From Chalciporus piperatus (Eukaryota; Basidiomycota; Agaricomycetes; Boletales; Boletaceae), in the NCBI GenBank assembly GCA_038093975.1, contig JBBPTG010000064.1:62001-126000 (forward strand): DNA of 64,000 bases, in the 5' to 3' direction. Under the pieces are notes generated by a model, which was not told the origin of the DNA, did not search any database, and was given only the letters and a program-made list of their open reading frames with translations. Below, one piece after another: positions 34,237 through 46,500 of this stretch (positions within the stretch are counted from its first letter, which is position 1; every line of letters begins with the position of its first letter). The translations under genes and the position numbers were made by a program.

Positions 34237-36276
34237 ATGCGAAAGCCACGTGAACGCCAGACTAACGCTCTCCCGAGTTTGAAGCTCGAGTCTATCCGCA
34301 ATATCGTTATCGCAGGCGAAACTGGCGTCGGCAAATCCTCTCTCATCAACCTCGTGATCGGCTTGGAGAGCGCCCCCACAGCCAACGACGTTCGTGGTGT
34401 CACCTCTGGCACGCAATGTTATGACTGGGTCACCAATTCGCAGACTTATCGGCTTTGGGACACCCCTGGGTTGGGCGAGGGCTCGTTCGCAACTGTATCA
34501 CCGAAGCAGGCGCATGATGCGCTGCGATCGCTGCTGACGGAACTTAACAGAGGAGGTGGGGTCCATCTGTTGATTCTGTGCATGCGCGGGCTGCCCAGGA
34601 TCACCAAGGGCATGAAGCAAACGTACGACGTCATCGCTCGCATCCGTGACAAAGCTTCCCCAGATACCCCACTTGTTGCTGTCATCACTGAACAAGAGAA
34701 ACGATCGACCCTGCCTGATATCATTGCCTCTATGGAAGAATGGTGGAAGTTCAATGCGGAAGCTCTCAACGAGTTTAACATGGCGTTCTCTCGACACGCT
34801 TGCATCACCACACTGCCGGATAATTGTCATCCCAAGCTACCTGGGCGGAGAGAGGCGTGTCAACAACTCGTGCGCCATCTGATCATCGAAGGCCTTTCGC
34901 CCAAGTTGGTCCGAAATATCGTGATCGCGGGGGAGATTGGTGTTGGGAAAAGCTCGCTGGTTAATCTCGTGCTTGGTTCTGACCGCGCGACGTCAGCGAA
35001 CGACGTCGGCCCTGTCACTACCTTCCCAAGCTACTACGACTGGGAGGACGATGACCAAACGGTGCGCCTTTGGGACACCCCTGGCCTGGGAGAAGGGGTA
35101 CTTGGGAGTGCATCGCAAAAACGCGCCTTGGAAGCGTTGAAAACGCTGTTCATGGAGCTCGGCGAGAAAGGTGGCGTCCATCTCCTGATCATTTGTATTC
35201 GCGGCATCTCCAAGGTCACGATGGGCACGAAGCGGGCGTACGACCTCATCTTCAAGATTCGCGAGCGAATCTCTCTAATGACCCCCGTGGTCGCGGTCAT
35301 CACCGAGCTGGAGAACAGAGCGACCACGTTTGATACCATACCTTCCATGGAGGGATGGTGGTCGGACAACGCAGAGATGCTTCGCACCCTCGACATGTCC
35401 TTCGTGAGCCACGCTTGCATCACGACTTTGCCAGATAACTGTCATCCTCTCATACCCGGCCGTGGCGAATTGTGTCAAGCACTCGTTCGCAAGCTCATCC
35501 AGGACCATGCACTCCGCGTCCGCACCACCCCTCCAAAAGATCTCCATGTCCTTTTGTTCGGCGAGACGGGCGTAGGGAAGAGCTCGCTCATCAATCTCCT
35601 TGCGGGTTGGCAGATTGCGACGGTCTCACCGGACAGCGCGCCATGTACCCTGGACGCTTCAGAGTACCAATTCCAGCTCGGCTCTACTACCATTCGTCTA
35701 TGGGACACCGTTGGGCTCGAGGAACCAGAGAAAGGTCCGAATGGCTACGTCGGTGCCATCGAGAAAGCTGTTCAACTCATCCGAAGGCTAAACGCCACGG
35801 GGGGTATCAGTCTTTTCTTGTTCTGCATACGCGGGAACAGGATTACAGCGACGACGCAGAGCAACTACAGGTTGTTCTACGAAGTCTTGGGGAAGAAGGA
35901 AGTCCCCGTCGCGTTCGCCGTAACGCATTTGGAGAGAGAGTCAGACATGGACGACTGGTGGCACCGGAATGGGAAAACGTTGGAGAAGAATGGGATGGGC
36001 TCTGCTGGGCATGCATGTATCACGACGTTGGAAAGTCATCCAAAGTACTCGGGGTCGAGAGATACCCTTAAATCGCTTCTCTCGAAATTTGAGGAGCAAG
36101 GAAAGTTTTCGATGCCATCAGAGGCTTGGATTGGTCGGATTCTGAAGGGTTTGAATACGTTGGTGGAGAAGAGCTTTCCGAAAGGCAAGGATCTGATTCG
36201 TATCTTGACGAAACGGTGCAATTTAGACCCTGATGTAGCATCGCGAGTAGCTGCATGTATAGACTATGAGGCGTAG
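34237..36276 (+). CDS. Tandem three-G-domain GTPase (GIMAP/AIG1-like, fungal)
   Basis: A single uninterrupted exon of 679 codons with three successive P-loop GTPase domains at about 205-residue spacing. G1 loops are GETGVGKSS (residues 27-35), GEIGVGKSS (232-240) and GETGVGKSS (442-450). G3 motifs are DTPGLGEG (75), DTPGLGEG (280) and DTVGLEEP (490). The canonical NKxD G4 is replaced by TEQEKR, TELENR and THLERE, a form usual in fungal stand-alone G-domain families. Each unit also has a conserved E/D-x-WW element and an HACITTL element near its end. A helical tail of ~65 residues follows. Proteins of this group are lineage-expanded in agaricomycetes and suspected in immunity-like or membrane roles; function unknown. 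The ATG at 34237 is the first in frame, though an upstream exon cannot be excluded. Confidence 0.85.
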   Translation: MRKPRERQTNALPSLKLESIRNIVIAGETGVGKSSLINLVIGLESAPTANDVRGVTSGTQCYDWVTNSQTYRLWDTPGLGEGSFATVSPKQAHDALRSLLTELNRGGGVHLLILCMRGLPRITKGMKQTYDVIARIRDKASPDTPLVAVITEQEKRSTLPDIIASMEEWWKFNAEALNEFNMAFSRHACITTLPDNCHPKLPGRREACQQLVRHLIIEGLSPKLVRNIVIAGEIGVGKSSLVNLVLGSDRATSANDVGPVTTFPSYYDWEDDDQTVRLWDTPGLGEGVLGSASQKRALEALKTLFMELGEKGGVHLLIICIRGISKVTMGTKRAYDLIFKIRERISLMTPVVAVITELENRATTFDTIPSMEGWWSDNAEMLRTLDMSFVSHACITTLPDNCHPLIPGRGELCQALVRKLIQDHALRVRTTPPKDLHVLLFGETGVGKSSLINLLAGWQIATVSPDSAPCTLDASEYQFQLGSTTIRLWDTVGLEEPEKGPNGYVGAIEKAVQLIRRLNATGGISLFLFCIRGNRITATTQSNYRLFYEVLGKKEVPVAFAVTHLERESDMDDWWHRNGKTLEKNGMGSAGHACITTLESHPKYSGSRDTLKSLLSKFEEQGKFSMPSEAWIGRILKGLNTLVEKSFPKGKDLIRILTKRCNLDPDVASRVAACIDYEA

Positions 36277-36473
36277 TAGCCGATCCACGCGCACCGTTCT
36301 GAATACATCCCTAACATATAACTCTCGAGGGCATCGCGTATCTTGTCCTGTGAGGTGAGGTTTTTCGAGCAGAGATTGCATTTGCAGAGACGTTAAGTGA
36401 GTGACTTTGATCAGAAGAGACTTCGTTCGTTACATGGAATACCACACTCGATGCGCACAAAATGAGCAGCAAC

Positions 36474-37521
36474 CTATTCACGCTTGCGCTTCAAGGCCGT
36501 CCTCCGGTTCTGTGCAGGAATTGCACATAGATAACCCCGTTCGAGAGAGGCGTGTTCGGGCGTATCGAACTCGATTCCGAGGTCTTCCGCAAGATCGGTA
36601 GCATCCTGAGGCGGGAGAGCGTCGATTGCTAGCTGCCAGAAGCTAGAATAGATAGCAGCCAACGTGCATCTGCAGGGTACCATGGATAGGAGCATAAATA
36701 GACTGACGAAGTAAATATCTTCTTGCGACGAGCCCACTCAGGTCGCCATTTAGCCCACTCGGCATCGATTTGTGCAAGATCGTCTGATGACATGAGAGGC
36801 ACGCCGTTTCGTAGGGGTACAAGCCTCTCCAGTAACCGGGCGATCTACAAGGGTATGGATGGCGTCAATGAGGGATAGTAAAAATGGATCTTACAGTCTG
36901 GTTTGCAGCTTCCAGTTGTTCATCAAGCTCGGTATCCGTTGGCGTACTTTTGAGTTTGCTGAGCTCTAATTGGTGTTAGACACGTTAGATAGAATCGGCT
37001 TGACCAGCGTGTTGCAAAACCTGCTGATAAGGCCTTTACTTCGGTCGCAACGGCGTTGCTCTCTGCCCCAACTTCCTTGCATTCAGCTTCGAGTGCCGCC
37101 AGTTCGTCTGCAGCGAGAGTCGCGATGTCGTTCTGATTCGCAACGTAAAAATTAGTCTTCCCTGCATGTCAAGGAAATGGTTTAGGCGTGTTCGCGATTG
37201 ACTGAGGCGCATATACCGTATGGTTTCTGCACGATCGCACCCTTTTCTGCCAAAGAGGCAAGAATCTTTGCAGTCGTTGCTTTCGGGACTGCTCCCTTCA
37301 AGTTTGCTGAGATATCCACGGCGCCGAACGGTCTGTTCATCTGTTTTATCCGAAGTGAAGACGCATATATGCAGATCTTCCGTAGTCATACCTTTCTCAT
37401 GTATTGCAGAATCGCGTCTTCAGCTAAAGGAAACGCATCAAGACGCTGAGCTGGGCATAAAAAGTGTACTACCTTCTTGTCCTTTTAGGACCTTGACGTC
37501 GCTTTTAGCTTTTGTTGCCAT
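36474..37521 (-). CDS. HOP2: Homologous-pairing protein HOP2 (PSMC3IP/TBPIP)
   Basis: ATG at 37521. The spliced product starts MATKAKSDVKVLKGQEAEDA and has the winged-helix segment ILQYMRKQMNRPFGAVDISA and KATTAKILASLAEKGAIVQK, then YGKTNFYVANQND. Two coiled-coil stretches (LAADELAALEAECKEVG; DTELDEQLEAANQTIARLLE) lead to the C-terminal EWAKWRPEWARRKKIFYQLW, a strong match to the HOP2 family. HOP2 with MND1 helps DMC1/RAD51 pair homologous chromosomes in meiosis. Several short introns are present (for example about 37400-37472). The gene converges with the GTPase; 197 bp separate the two stops. Confidence 0.9.
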
Positions 37522-37840
37522 GCTTTCAAGTCAGACTCGAGTGAGTGGGTTCAGGAGAGGAGGCACGAATAATTTATGGGGCACGCGTCGCTTACGTGAG
37601 TACTCGGAAGCGAAGAGGCGAAAAACGTGGAACAGTGGGTCTCCAAGCTCCAACCAGATGGAATCACTGAGGATGAACCGCTAGCCCAATATTTGATGAG
37701 ACAGACGTCAATGCAGACCCTCCAGCTCCCTCGAGGGAATGCCCCTGAGACTGTTCGATCTGGATAATTGTGGCTATGCGTTTGATCCGCCTCTCCAGTC
37801 ATCTGACTGGCGCTGCGACGAGTCCAACGAGTTGACTACG

Positions 37841-39629
37841 ATGTCACACGAACTCAAGCGAATCATCGTCATCGGTGCTGGTACGTTCTCTATCAATGTA
37901 ATCGGACGAATCGCCTGTCGAGGTGTTCTTCGTCCCAATTTCGAGTCACGAGAGCTCATCTGTCTCGATCGAATCATTGCGAATCATTGATGTGCAAGTT
38001 CATGTTCATCTGCTCACTGAACGTTGAACAGGTGTGATCGGTCTCTCCACCGCTATCCGCATTCAAGAGAAAGGGGGGTACAGCGTGACCATTGTCGCCG
38101 AGACCCTTCCAACAGACCCACGAACGATCCGATACACAAGCCATTGGGCTGTGAGTATGGCATTGACTGAGTCGCGCGACAACCCATTGGGTGTTTCCAA
38201 TGGAAACTGGCTGATGCTTACAATTCCGTGATCAGGGAGCACACCATGTCAGTCAGGCATTCGGAGACGCACGACAGAAAGGTATGTGCGGGTCTTGTCA
38301 CCTGTGACCTACCTCTAACCATGTGTTATCTGTTTGTACTTCCTCATCATAATCCTGCCCGCGAATGATGGTGCAGCAATGGACAAAGAGACATTCGAAA
38401 TTATGTGGAAAGACTCAGACGAGCAAAGTGGTGCGGCAGCCAAGCTGTTCTGCAGACACGACCACACTGAATTCCGAGCGGATGGAGTTGATCCTTCTGC
38501 TTGGCTAGATTACATGCCCGACGTGAGTTTTCCTCCGACTCCTCTTATCATTCGACATCTTGAATGCATACTTTCGTCGCTTACACCGAACACTCCTCAG
38601 TTCCATACGGTGTCCGAGAACAACCTGATCCCAAAATCTACAGCTGGATACACATTCAAGACATTTACATTGAACACTCCGGCGTATATGAATTGGCTTC
38701 TCGCGCGCTTTCTCGCCGGTGGAGGTGCTACGAAATGTATGCAGTTACAACACATCTCTCAGGTAGTAATCGTTAAATACCTACTCCATCTTCCTGAGTT
38801 TGGTGTTTATCTGTCCTACCACTAGGTCCTGGACAACTCAAACCACCCAGTGGCGATCGTCGCCTGTCCTGGGATTGGCGCCCGCTTTCTAGGGGGCATC
38901 GAGGACAAGGACGTCTACCCAATTCGTGGACAAACCATTCTTCTCCGGGCACCATGGATCAAGTATGGAAGGACGCTCTCTGGTGCTGATGGATCGTACA
39001 CGTACCTGATGCCCAGGTGCACCGGAGACGTATGTCTTTCTATGTCAAGCACAAAGTGGGGGCCACCTTATTGATGGTTGAATACACAGGTGCTCATCGG
39101 CGGGATCAAAGTTGCCAATGACTGGCAAGTTCTTTCCCCAAAAATCGGCGCCACATTCGTGCCTCGAGTGCTCACTGAAACCATATCTCGCTAGGTATCC
39201 CGTCCCTCGCGCGACTGACCGACGAACCATTCTCACTGAAACACTTGCTATCTGTCCTGAAATTGCACCTCCGGAAGTTCGTGCGACCCGCGAGCCAACG
39301 ATCGAGGATCTTGAAGAACTCATCGTCGACGAGGGTTGCGGGCTGCGCCCTGCGAGGAAGGGAGGGATCAGGCTCGAAGTTGGATGGCTCGAAGGAGGAG
39401 AAGGGGCGAAGATCCCAGTTGTGTATAACTATGGGTAAGTCTTTCCGCCACGGTGCGGAGCTTTGCGTTGGTGGTCTCATCGTGGATTAGGCACTCTGGC
39501 ATGGGATTCCAGTCTTCGTGGGGATCCGCGACTATAGCTTTGGGCCTGTTGGAAAGCGCACTTTCGGGGACACCGGAGGGTGGTTCTGGGGGCCAGGCGG
39601 GAGGATACATTGACGTTGCCGGAAACTGA
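37841..39629 (+). CDS. D-amino-acid oxidase (FAD-dependent)
   Basis: ATG at 37841. Exons join to give MSHELKRIIVIGAGVIGLST, a Rossmann FAD-binding start with GxGxxG split by an intron at about 37880-38029. SHWAGAHHV, the DAO substrate/FAD motif, spans the next intron. Later landmarks are DVYPIRGQTILLRAPW, YLMPRCTGDVLIGG (substrate-site Tyr region), EGCGLRPARKGG (substrate carboxylate-binding Arg) and NYGHSGMGFQSSWGSA. The enzyme oxidises D-amino acids to imino acids with H2O2 and is normally peroxisomal. The predicted C-terminus ends IDVAGN and lacks an SKL-type peroxisomal signal. The middle exon around 38750-38825 is less certain. Confidence 0.9.
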
Positions 39630-40570
39630 AGCAAGAACCACGGTGTTGTAGCTATTCCTGGCCCTTTAGGTCAGGTTTCTGTGATAGGACCGATGTCCGT
39701 TGTGGGCTGTGCTTGTGTGGAGTCACTGGGATTACGAAATCTGTCGGATCCCGCTCTTTTCCTGGGACTTCGTGCTTTACGGCTTACTAGCGTTTATGCA
39801 GTTCGAAGGTACGTTCTATCTATGTACCGTAAAATAAGTTCGGTCGTGCTAATGGTATGGGACAGATAATCCCTTTCATGCCAAGCTCGCCGTCACATCA
39901 GTGATCACACTGTGTACGCTGAGCTTTGGCGAGATTTTGAGTTTGTTTCCAGAGAATGCTCCACTGAGCTTGTGAGCGGCAAGAACGCCTTCTTCCCGAA
40001 CGACTGCGGCATGTGCAGTGTGGGCTTGGGCTGTTCCCGAGTCAGATCTATTGGATGTTCCGCTGGAGTTGTTCTATTTGACTTTGTTACAGAATCCTTA
40101 CCTCCCCGAAGATTGCCTGCCTGTTTCGTACGACCGTGCAAGCGCATCTTCCACGGTACACTCGGAACACAAATTCATCTCTGCAGACTCCGGCCCGAAT
40201 CCTATGTGGCGCCAATCACTGACAGCAACTCGTGACTAAGTTAACAGTGTCAACTTTACTTGGTTCTATCTCAGATAAGTTCGCGTCACTGACATGAGTT
40301 GACTTCGCAGATCCAAACTTGATCCAAACCCACATTGCGACCAGCCTGAAGCGCACAAGCTCCGTAAGGGATTCACCTGAGTGTGTTCCTTCTATTTCAG
40401 TCGCCGCAGCTGATATCGTTGTTGTGTCGATATTTGTCACCAACAGCATATGAGATAAAGGCTACGCCAGGCCTAGGCCCGGGGCTCTCGAATCTCCTGT
40501 CATTCCCTCCCCCACTACTCGTTCCACCTTCATCACACCTGCATCACTGTTACCATCTGACATTGCTTAC
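39630..40570. other. Intergenic, no certain gene
   Basis: About 940 bp. A plus-strand open stretch at about 40018-40239 (ELFYLTLLQNPYLPEDCLPV) has some protein-like character, but no start, splice pattern or family could be supported. It could be a gene remnant. Confidence 0.35.
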
Positions 40571-43500
40571 ATGCCGAAATCTGCCATCGACGTCGGTACG
40601 TTGGAGTACATCGTCACTCATGTCTTTTGTCCACCACGTCTTCCGGATGGGAATGATCATTCCGTCCTCAATGACTTTACTCTAACTGGGGCTGTTTGCA
40701 CCGCCGCGCGTGCTTATCGCGAGTACATCGGCGATGCCAACATACCCGAGTGGAATAACATTACAACAATGCTCGAAAATCTCCATACCATTGTCCAGTT
40801 CGAAAGGTTGGACCAACGCGAAGCTATGTCGCAGCTCGGCAGAATGAGAGTGGGAGGTAATTTCCTCCTGTTGTTCGTAACCCCACCAGCTTACACCATT
40901 CAGATGTGGTCACCTTTCTCATCCGTGCTCAAAATGCCGGTGTCGTGTTCAGGAAGCAAGAGCGCTTAACTCTTTGCGAGTTTATGGAAGTGTCTCCGAA
41001 AGCGGACGCTGTCATGGCTGCAAGAGGAAAGCTCCTTTGTTCGTATCCTGGACCCGCCATCGAAATCCCCAACGACGTTTTTAGCGACACAGAATTCGCA
41101 TCTGAACTCACGAATTTCCTCTACCACATGCATGAAGACGTTCTTGACGCTGCTGCTACCAGTCACAAGGCACAAACTACTGTCGTCGAAGAGCGCGAAA
41201 CCACTCATCCTCGGTATATCACCGAACTGCTCACCGGCATCTTACGGGGTGTTGGCCGCCCTGCTGATATTGTTCGCATCAGTAAACGTATTGGAGATGA
41301 CGTGGTTTGGAACAATTCCCGATTGCCCTGGCGGCGGTCATCTCTTTGGCTTCTCATCAGAGTTGCGTTGCAAACATCGCTCGGGCAGTCTTCCCTCGGC
41401 ATTAGTTCATACAAGGAATTCATGATATTCCTCATGTGTAGCCTTGCGAACAAAGGAATCCACGCAGACCTCTCTAACGACCTCCTCCACTGCATCTCGA
41501 TCAAGATCAGCCGACGCTTGGCGAAGCTCGGCCCCTCCGCACCCAAGTGGCTCTCCTCCACAGCGCTGAAGACTTGCGGAGAGCTTCGATCAGTCCTTGA
41601 GAACAGGTGGGAGGAGGTGCAGGCTGCCCGACGTGTATCCCCCTTCTGGGCCCCTTCCCAACTCGACTTCGCTAATGACGCTCGGCTGTCGCTCTCCAAG
41701 AGTCGCAAGTACATCCGTAATGCTCTCGCGAACCACCCTCACACTGGCCTTACCAAAACGCACTCTCAACCTGACCATAATCCGAGGGGCGGTCTCGATG
41801 ATTTCTTGGATTCAGACGGGACGTTCTTCCAGGAAGCGTATCGCGCAGAATCCCACGTTGCTCTCTACGATGTCGAGAAAGCAGTCGAGTGGGGTATTGA
41901 TGGCTGGGTTGACCGTGTCACGGATGAGGACGAAGCCTGTGCGAAGCTGGAGATTCTGGGCAACCAGTATTCCTCCTCTGCTAAGGGGTCATATGCAAAT
42001 GATCCCGGACATCTGTCCATAATGCTCTTAACCATGATCGAGCTTTGGATAGCCCTCGACAAGCTGGCCGTCAGGGCGATTCCTCTGTTGGCCGAGTATT
42101 CTCCGGAAGTTCCTACCAGTTTACTGGAGAGCCTTCTGGTTCGCAAGTCTACGGATCTCGACCGCCTTCGCCGAGCGTTCCACTACCTTTCTCATCGTCA
42201 TTCTCGATCGCGGTCTGTGTTTTCCGAGACCATCTCCGGAGGCAGCTTCGCTGTGCGTTATTACGAAAACAGCCTTCATCATCAAGCTCTCAAGGCGAGA
42301 ATCGAGGCAGCGGCGGAAAAAGCGGTGGAACGGAAGGTCGCTGAGCTCGAGAGGGCGAACGCTCGGTTTGATGAACTCCAAGAAGAAGCTTCGAGGGCCG
42401 ACCATACCTATCTGGTTAACTGGGACGGCGACGAAAACCACGCAAAGAAGCGTTGCCACAAGTGCAGCCTCGAGACACAGTGTGCTCAAATGAAAATAGA
42501 GGTTCATGAATGGCCATTGCCGTCTACGCAGTTTCGCGCGGAAGCGGTCGTATTTGAACTAGATTGCCCAGTGTCGTTCAATATGTGGCGGTCTGCGACC
42601 TTCCATCTCCTTCTCGATGTCTGTTCCCCACCCCCAAAAGCGACAGAACCGTACATCCTTCTTGACAGAGATAGCGGTCTGACTCCCTACCTTGTTCAGC
42701 ACCCGAGGTCGCGTATCTCACTCGGTTCGGATACAAAACCATTCATCCGAACCCACTATAGCTGTATCTCCATTTCTAAGACTACAACAACCCAGAATCG
42801 GGTCTGCGTCAAGAATGGCCTGACATATTACGGCTACGATACTCGCTCTCGTACTCCCGTCTCAGATGCCCTTTGCAATGTCAATGCCAACCAGTACTGC
42901 ATGCATACGCTTCCCAGCGGCCCATACCACAATCTCCACAAATACGTTGCTGCCACCACTCATACGTCCAATGAAGTCTTGGCCAACCAGGCAGACTGCC
43001 ATAAGGATCTCTCGCTCCACGAGTTCAGCTCATTCAGCCACTTACGTAGCGGCGGTTCACTTCAATGGCTCAATATCCTGCGAGCACTCCGGGATCGGGC
43101 ACTGACCTTCAATCGCTCTGAAGTCCACCTCCTGCTCGCGCAGGCCTCTTCTCAAGTCGGACCGTTCACTGAGCAGGGCAGACCGATTTGGCATCAAGTA
43201 ATACAGGAGACTGCCTTCAGCCATGTGCTTTTAGGAGAGCTCGAAAGGCTGGCATCAGACGTCGAGGCTAATTGGCTGGAAGTGGAGACGATGGGAAGCA
43301 TTTCGTTCTTGCTCGGCCGCTTGCTTGCATTTGGCCCTCACGAAGACATCACTGGGAAGGCTCTCGAGCTCCTGCGGACAGTGCGGCGGAGGACGTATGG
43401 CTGGGTGGAGGAGCTTTCTCGCAAGGTCACGGATGCGACCGCGACCGCAGATCATCGTCGCCTGTTGCTGGACACGGCTGCTATCTGTCGCAGCACCTTC

Positions 43501-46500
43501 GATGTTGGCTCCTTTTCTGTTCGACAGCTCCGCCATTCTCCGGAGGATGTCAAGATCCTCCACTCCTGTGCTATCAACATACACGACAACACCCCTGCCG
43601 ACTCGATCGGTATCCCTGAACACTCTCAGCTACTCCTCGCGCGAGATCGCCGGCTCTCTCTGGACCTGGAGATCATCTTGCGAAACACAATCAGTGGTGA
43701 TGCATCGGATGAAGGTATCGATCTCGCGATCGGCAAGGTTTGGCCTAGCTATCGTCCAGGATCCAAGTGGGAGCCGTTGCCACCTCCAAATCAACGTTGG
43801 CTCACATGCCAAACGGCGAAGACGGACGATCAGCATTCACAGACCGTGCACTTCAACTTGCTGGACGGTACACTTTTGGTGGACGGAAAGCCACTGAGTA
43901 GATTGCCAACGGCGATCATGCAGCATTCAGTATATCGTCTCCTCTTTGGCAAGGTATGAACCATGACAATCGGAATCCAGCCATCTGCTAACTGTGCTTT
44001 GCAGCAAGTCTTTGATGTTTTGCCTAGCGATCTCGGAGGGATGACGTTTATGACGAGGGGTTTGATCTCAGACCACCAAGTAAGCATTTCCAGTGCATGG
44101 TACCAATTGCAGGACTCGAACTGTATGCACAGGTGCACTTCGCTCTCAAAGGCAACGATCTCATCATTAGAGCAAAGCACGGTGATGAACATAAAGCCGA
44201 TGTCATTGAGCTTATCCCGCAGGGAAAATTAGAACAGGACTTACCAGCTGTTCTGGTGAAGGGTTATGCTCATTGGTTAAACATCTCCAGAGTCCCCACT
44301 TCCATCATTGAGATCCGACCTCTAGACAAGATTTGGGAGCATTCCTCCGAGAACTGGCAGATCGATTGTACCCCCGGGAACTATTGCATGTGGAAAGGCT
44401 GCGAACGCCTCTTGGATATCCGCAGCCAGACCTGGATGACGGTCTCAAAGATGTTGAAACCACTCGACATCCCTGAAAACTTCATAATAACCATTTCCCC
44501 ATTCGGTCCAGCCCGACATCTCCAATCATATCGACTCTCTGTCACTCTTCCCCGCTACAGCTTGTCCTTCTTCGTCAATGAGGATGGAGAGCTCCAGTCT
44601 CACAATCTCCGCGGGATGGTCTATGCTGCGGACCAGTCCGTTGGGACGTTATTCGGTCTCGTCAACCAGCTCGTTCTCCGTCCGAAATGCCAACTGGAAC
44701 CTGACCTCATCCCCCGATGTATCCTGATCCCTGATGGTGCTGTCTCCTCCGCCAAGGAGGGTCACCATGTCCGCATCGAGATTGATACCGATGCTCCCTC
44801 CCTTCGCCGGGTAACCTATCAGACCTATCGGGTCGATAACGAGCTGGGTTGCTTGACAGGGAATGTCAGCCTAACGAACAAGCTGTATCGTGCATACCTG
44901 CATGCCCTTACCAGCAGCGGGTGTAGCATCGACCCGTTGACGGAAAGGACCGGCACAGAGGAAGCACTGTGTCTACTACGTTCTGCAGGCTGCTCGTCGA
45001 TCACGAAGATTGGAGATCGAGACGCTGAGCTTCTGCAGAAGATCGCGTCCTTGTGTCCTTTGCGCACGTGGTACCCGCAGCACCTCCGTTGTATGCAGAA
45101 GGTGGAATGGCTTGACCTCCCTGACAGTGCGCAGCATCACGAACTTTACGTTGCCGCCAAAGCCATCAAGGAGTACTGCGAACGGGTCCAGCTCTTCAAC
45201 GAAAATCAAGAACTTGAACATCATTTGCTTAAGGACTTTCCATTGCGAGACGATTATTTACTGGAGCGCAGTGCAGAACGCGCCGCGTATCTTCTTCCTC
45301 CAGATGTTTCTGGGCGGAGATCCGTGGCAGATTCCCGGTACAAAGCCAGGGACGTCCTGGAGCTAGTAGCGTCCGGTGAACACCGCGCTTATACAGCAGC
45401 GCATTCAATTTATCCCCCCACTTCTAACTTGCCAACCAACAAAGATATTCTGAACATCATGGAGTCATGGAAGGCTACTATGTCTGGCACAGCATCGCTC
45501 TCTTTCCAGTACGACAGCTCGTGGTTAAATCCTGATCTTCCATTGACATGGATCGAGGCATACAATCTCCTGCGACGAGAGAACAGGCCAAACCGATTTC
45601 AGCTCCTTTTCTCCCTCTCTGCAATGGCGTACGGCTCCCCAGAACTTAGTGATTTGGTTCCCATCCTCGTTGCATTCGCAACTCGACTACAGTTCCGTTC
45701 AGAGGATCCACCTCAATACGCCTCTTATGATCTTTCCGATGGATATCACCCCTCTGAACATCGCTTGCGTCATCAAATTTGGCTGTCGGCATATCCCCTC
45801 GAGAGCAGTCCCGAAAGTGCGGGCTCTGCAATGCTTGGAGAAAGTCTCAGCACTTTGAGAAAACGTCAACGCAAGCTGTACGGCAAGAGATTGAACTCAG
45901 ATATCACCGCTACGGTCGACATGTTGCTCAAGGCTTGGCCATCCGAGACCTCCCCACCAATTTATCTCAGCTCTGATTCCTACAGAGTGACGGATCTATC
46001 CTCTAGCGTGCAGCAGCTTTTCTCCACATGCTATCGAAATCTCCAGCTCAAAGAGCATCTCGCTCGTGTCCAGAAGGCCCTCGACATAAGCTACTCACAG
46101 AGTCTGCCACCGTCTCCTGTGCAATACACGTTCAAGCCTTCCCTGCACGCCCGCACTCAGGCTCGCAGGGCGTGGTTGTTCACTACAGAGCAGCTTTTCA
46201 CTCGATCGATGCCGTCATTACCTCCCTGTGTCACGTTGCCCCACTACGCTGATAAAGTTGACGGAGCTGCATCCATGAGTTCCACCCCACTGCAGCAACT
46301 GGTTTCTGCTGTTCGTGGAAACGCAACTGATCGCTTTCAAGGAGACTATGCCTCCAAGCTTTCTGAGAGCGCAAACCACTTTGGAAACGAGGTGCCCATC
46401 ACAACTTCCGGAGCATCAGAGAGCCCCACCACGGAGACGCTCAGGATGCACTACGTCCAATGCAGAGATCGTTTCGAGGAGGGTCTCGACCTTCTCAAAG

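Noticed and set aside
34237..36276. Septin or dynamin-type GTPase
   Set aside because: No septin unique element or dynamin stalk/GED; three short G-domains with WW and HACITTL elements fit the fungal GIMAP-like group better.
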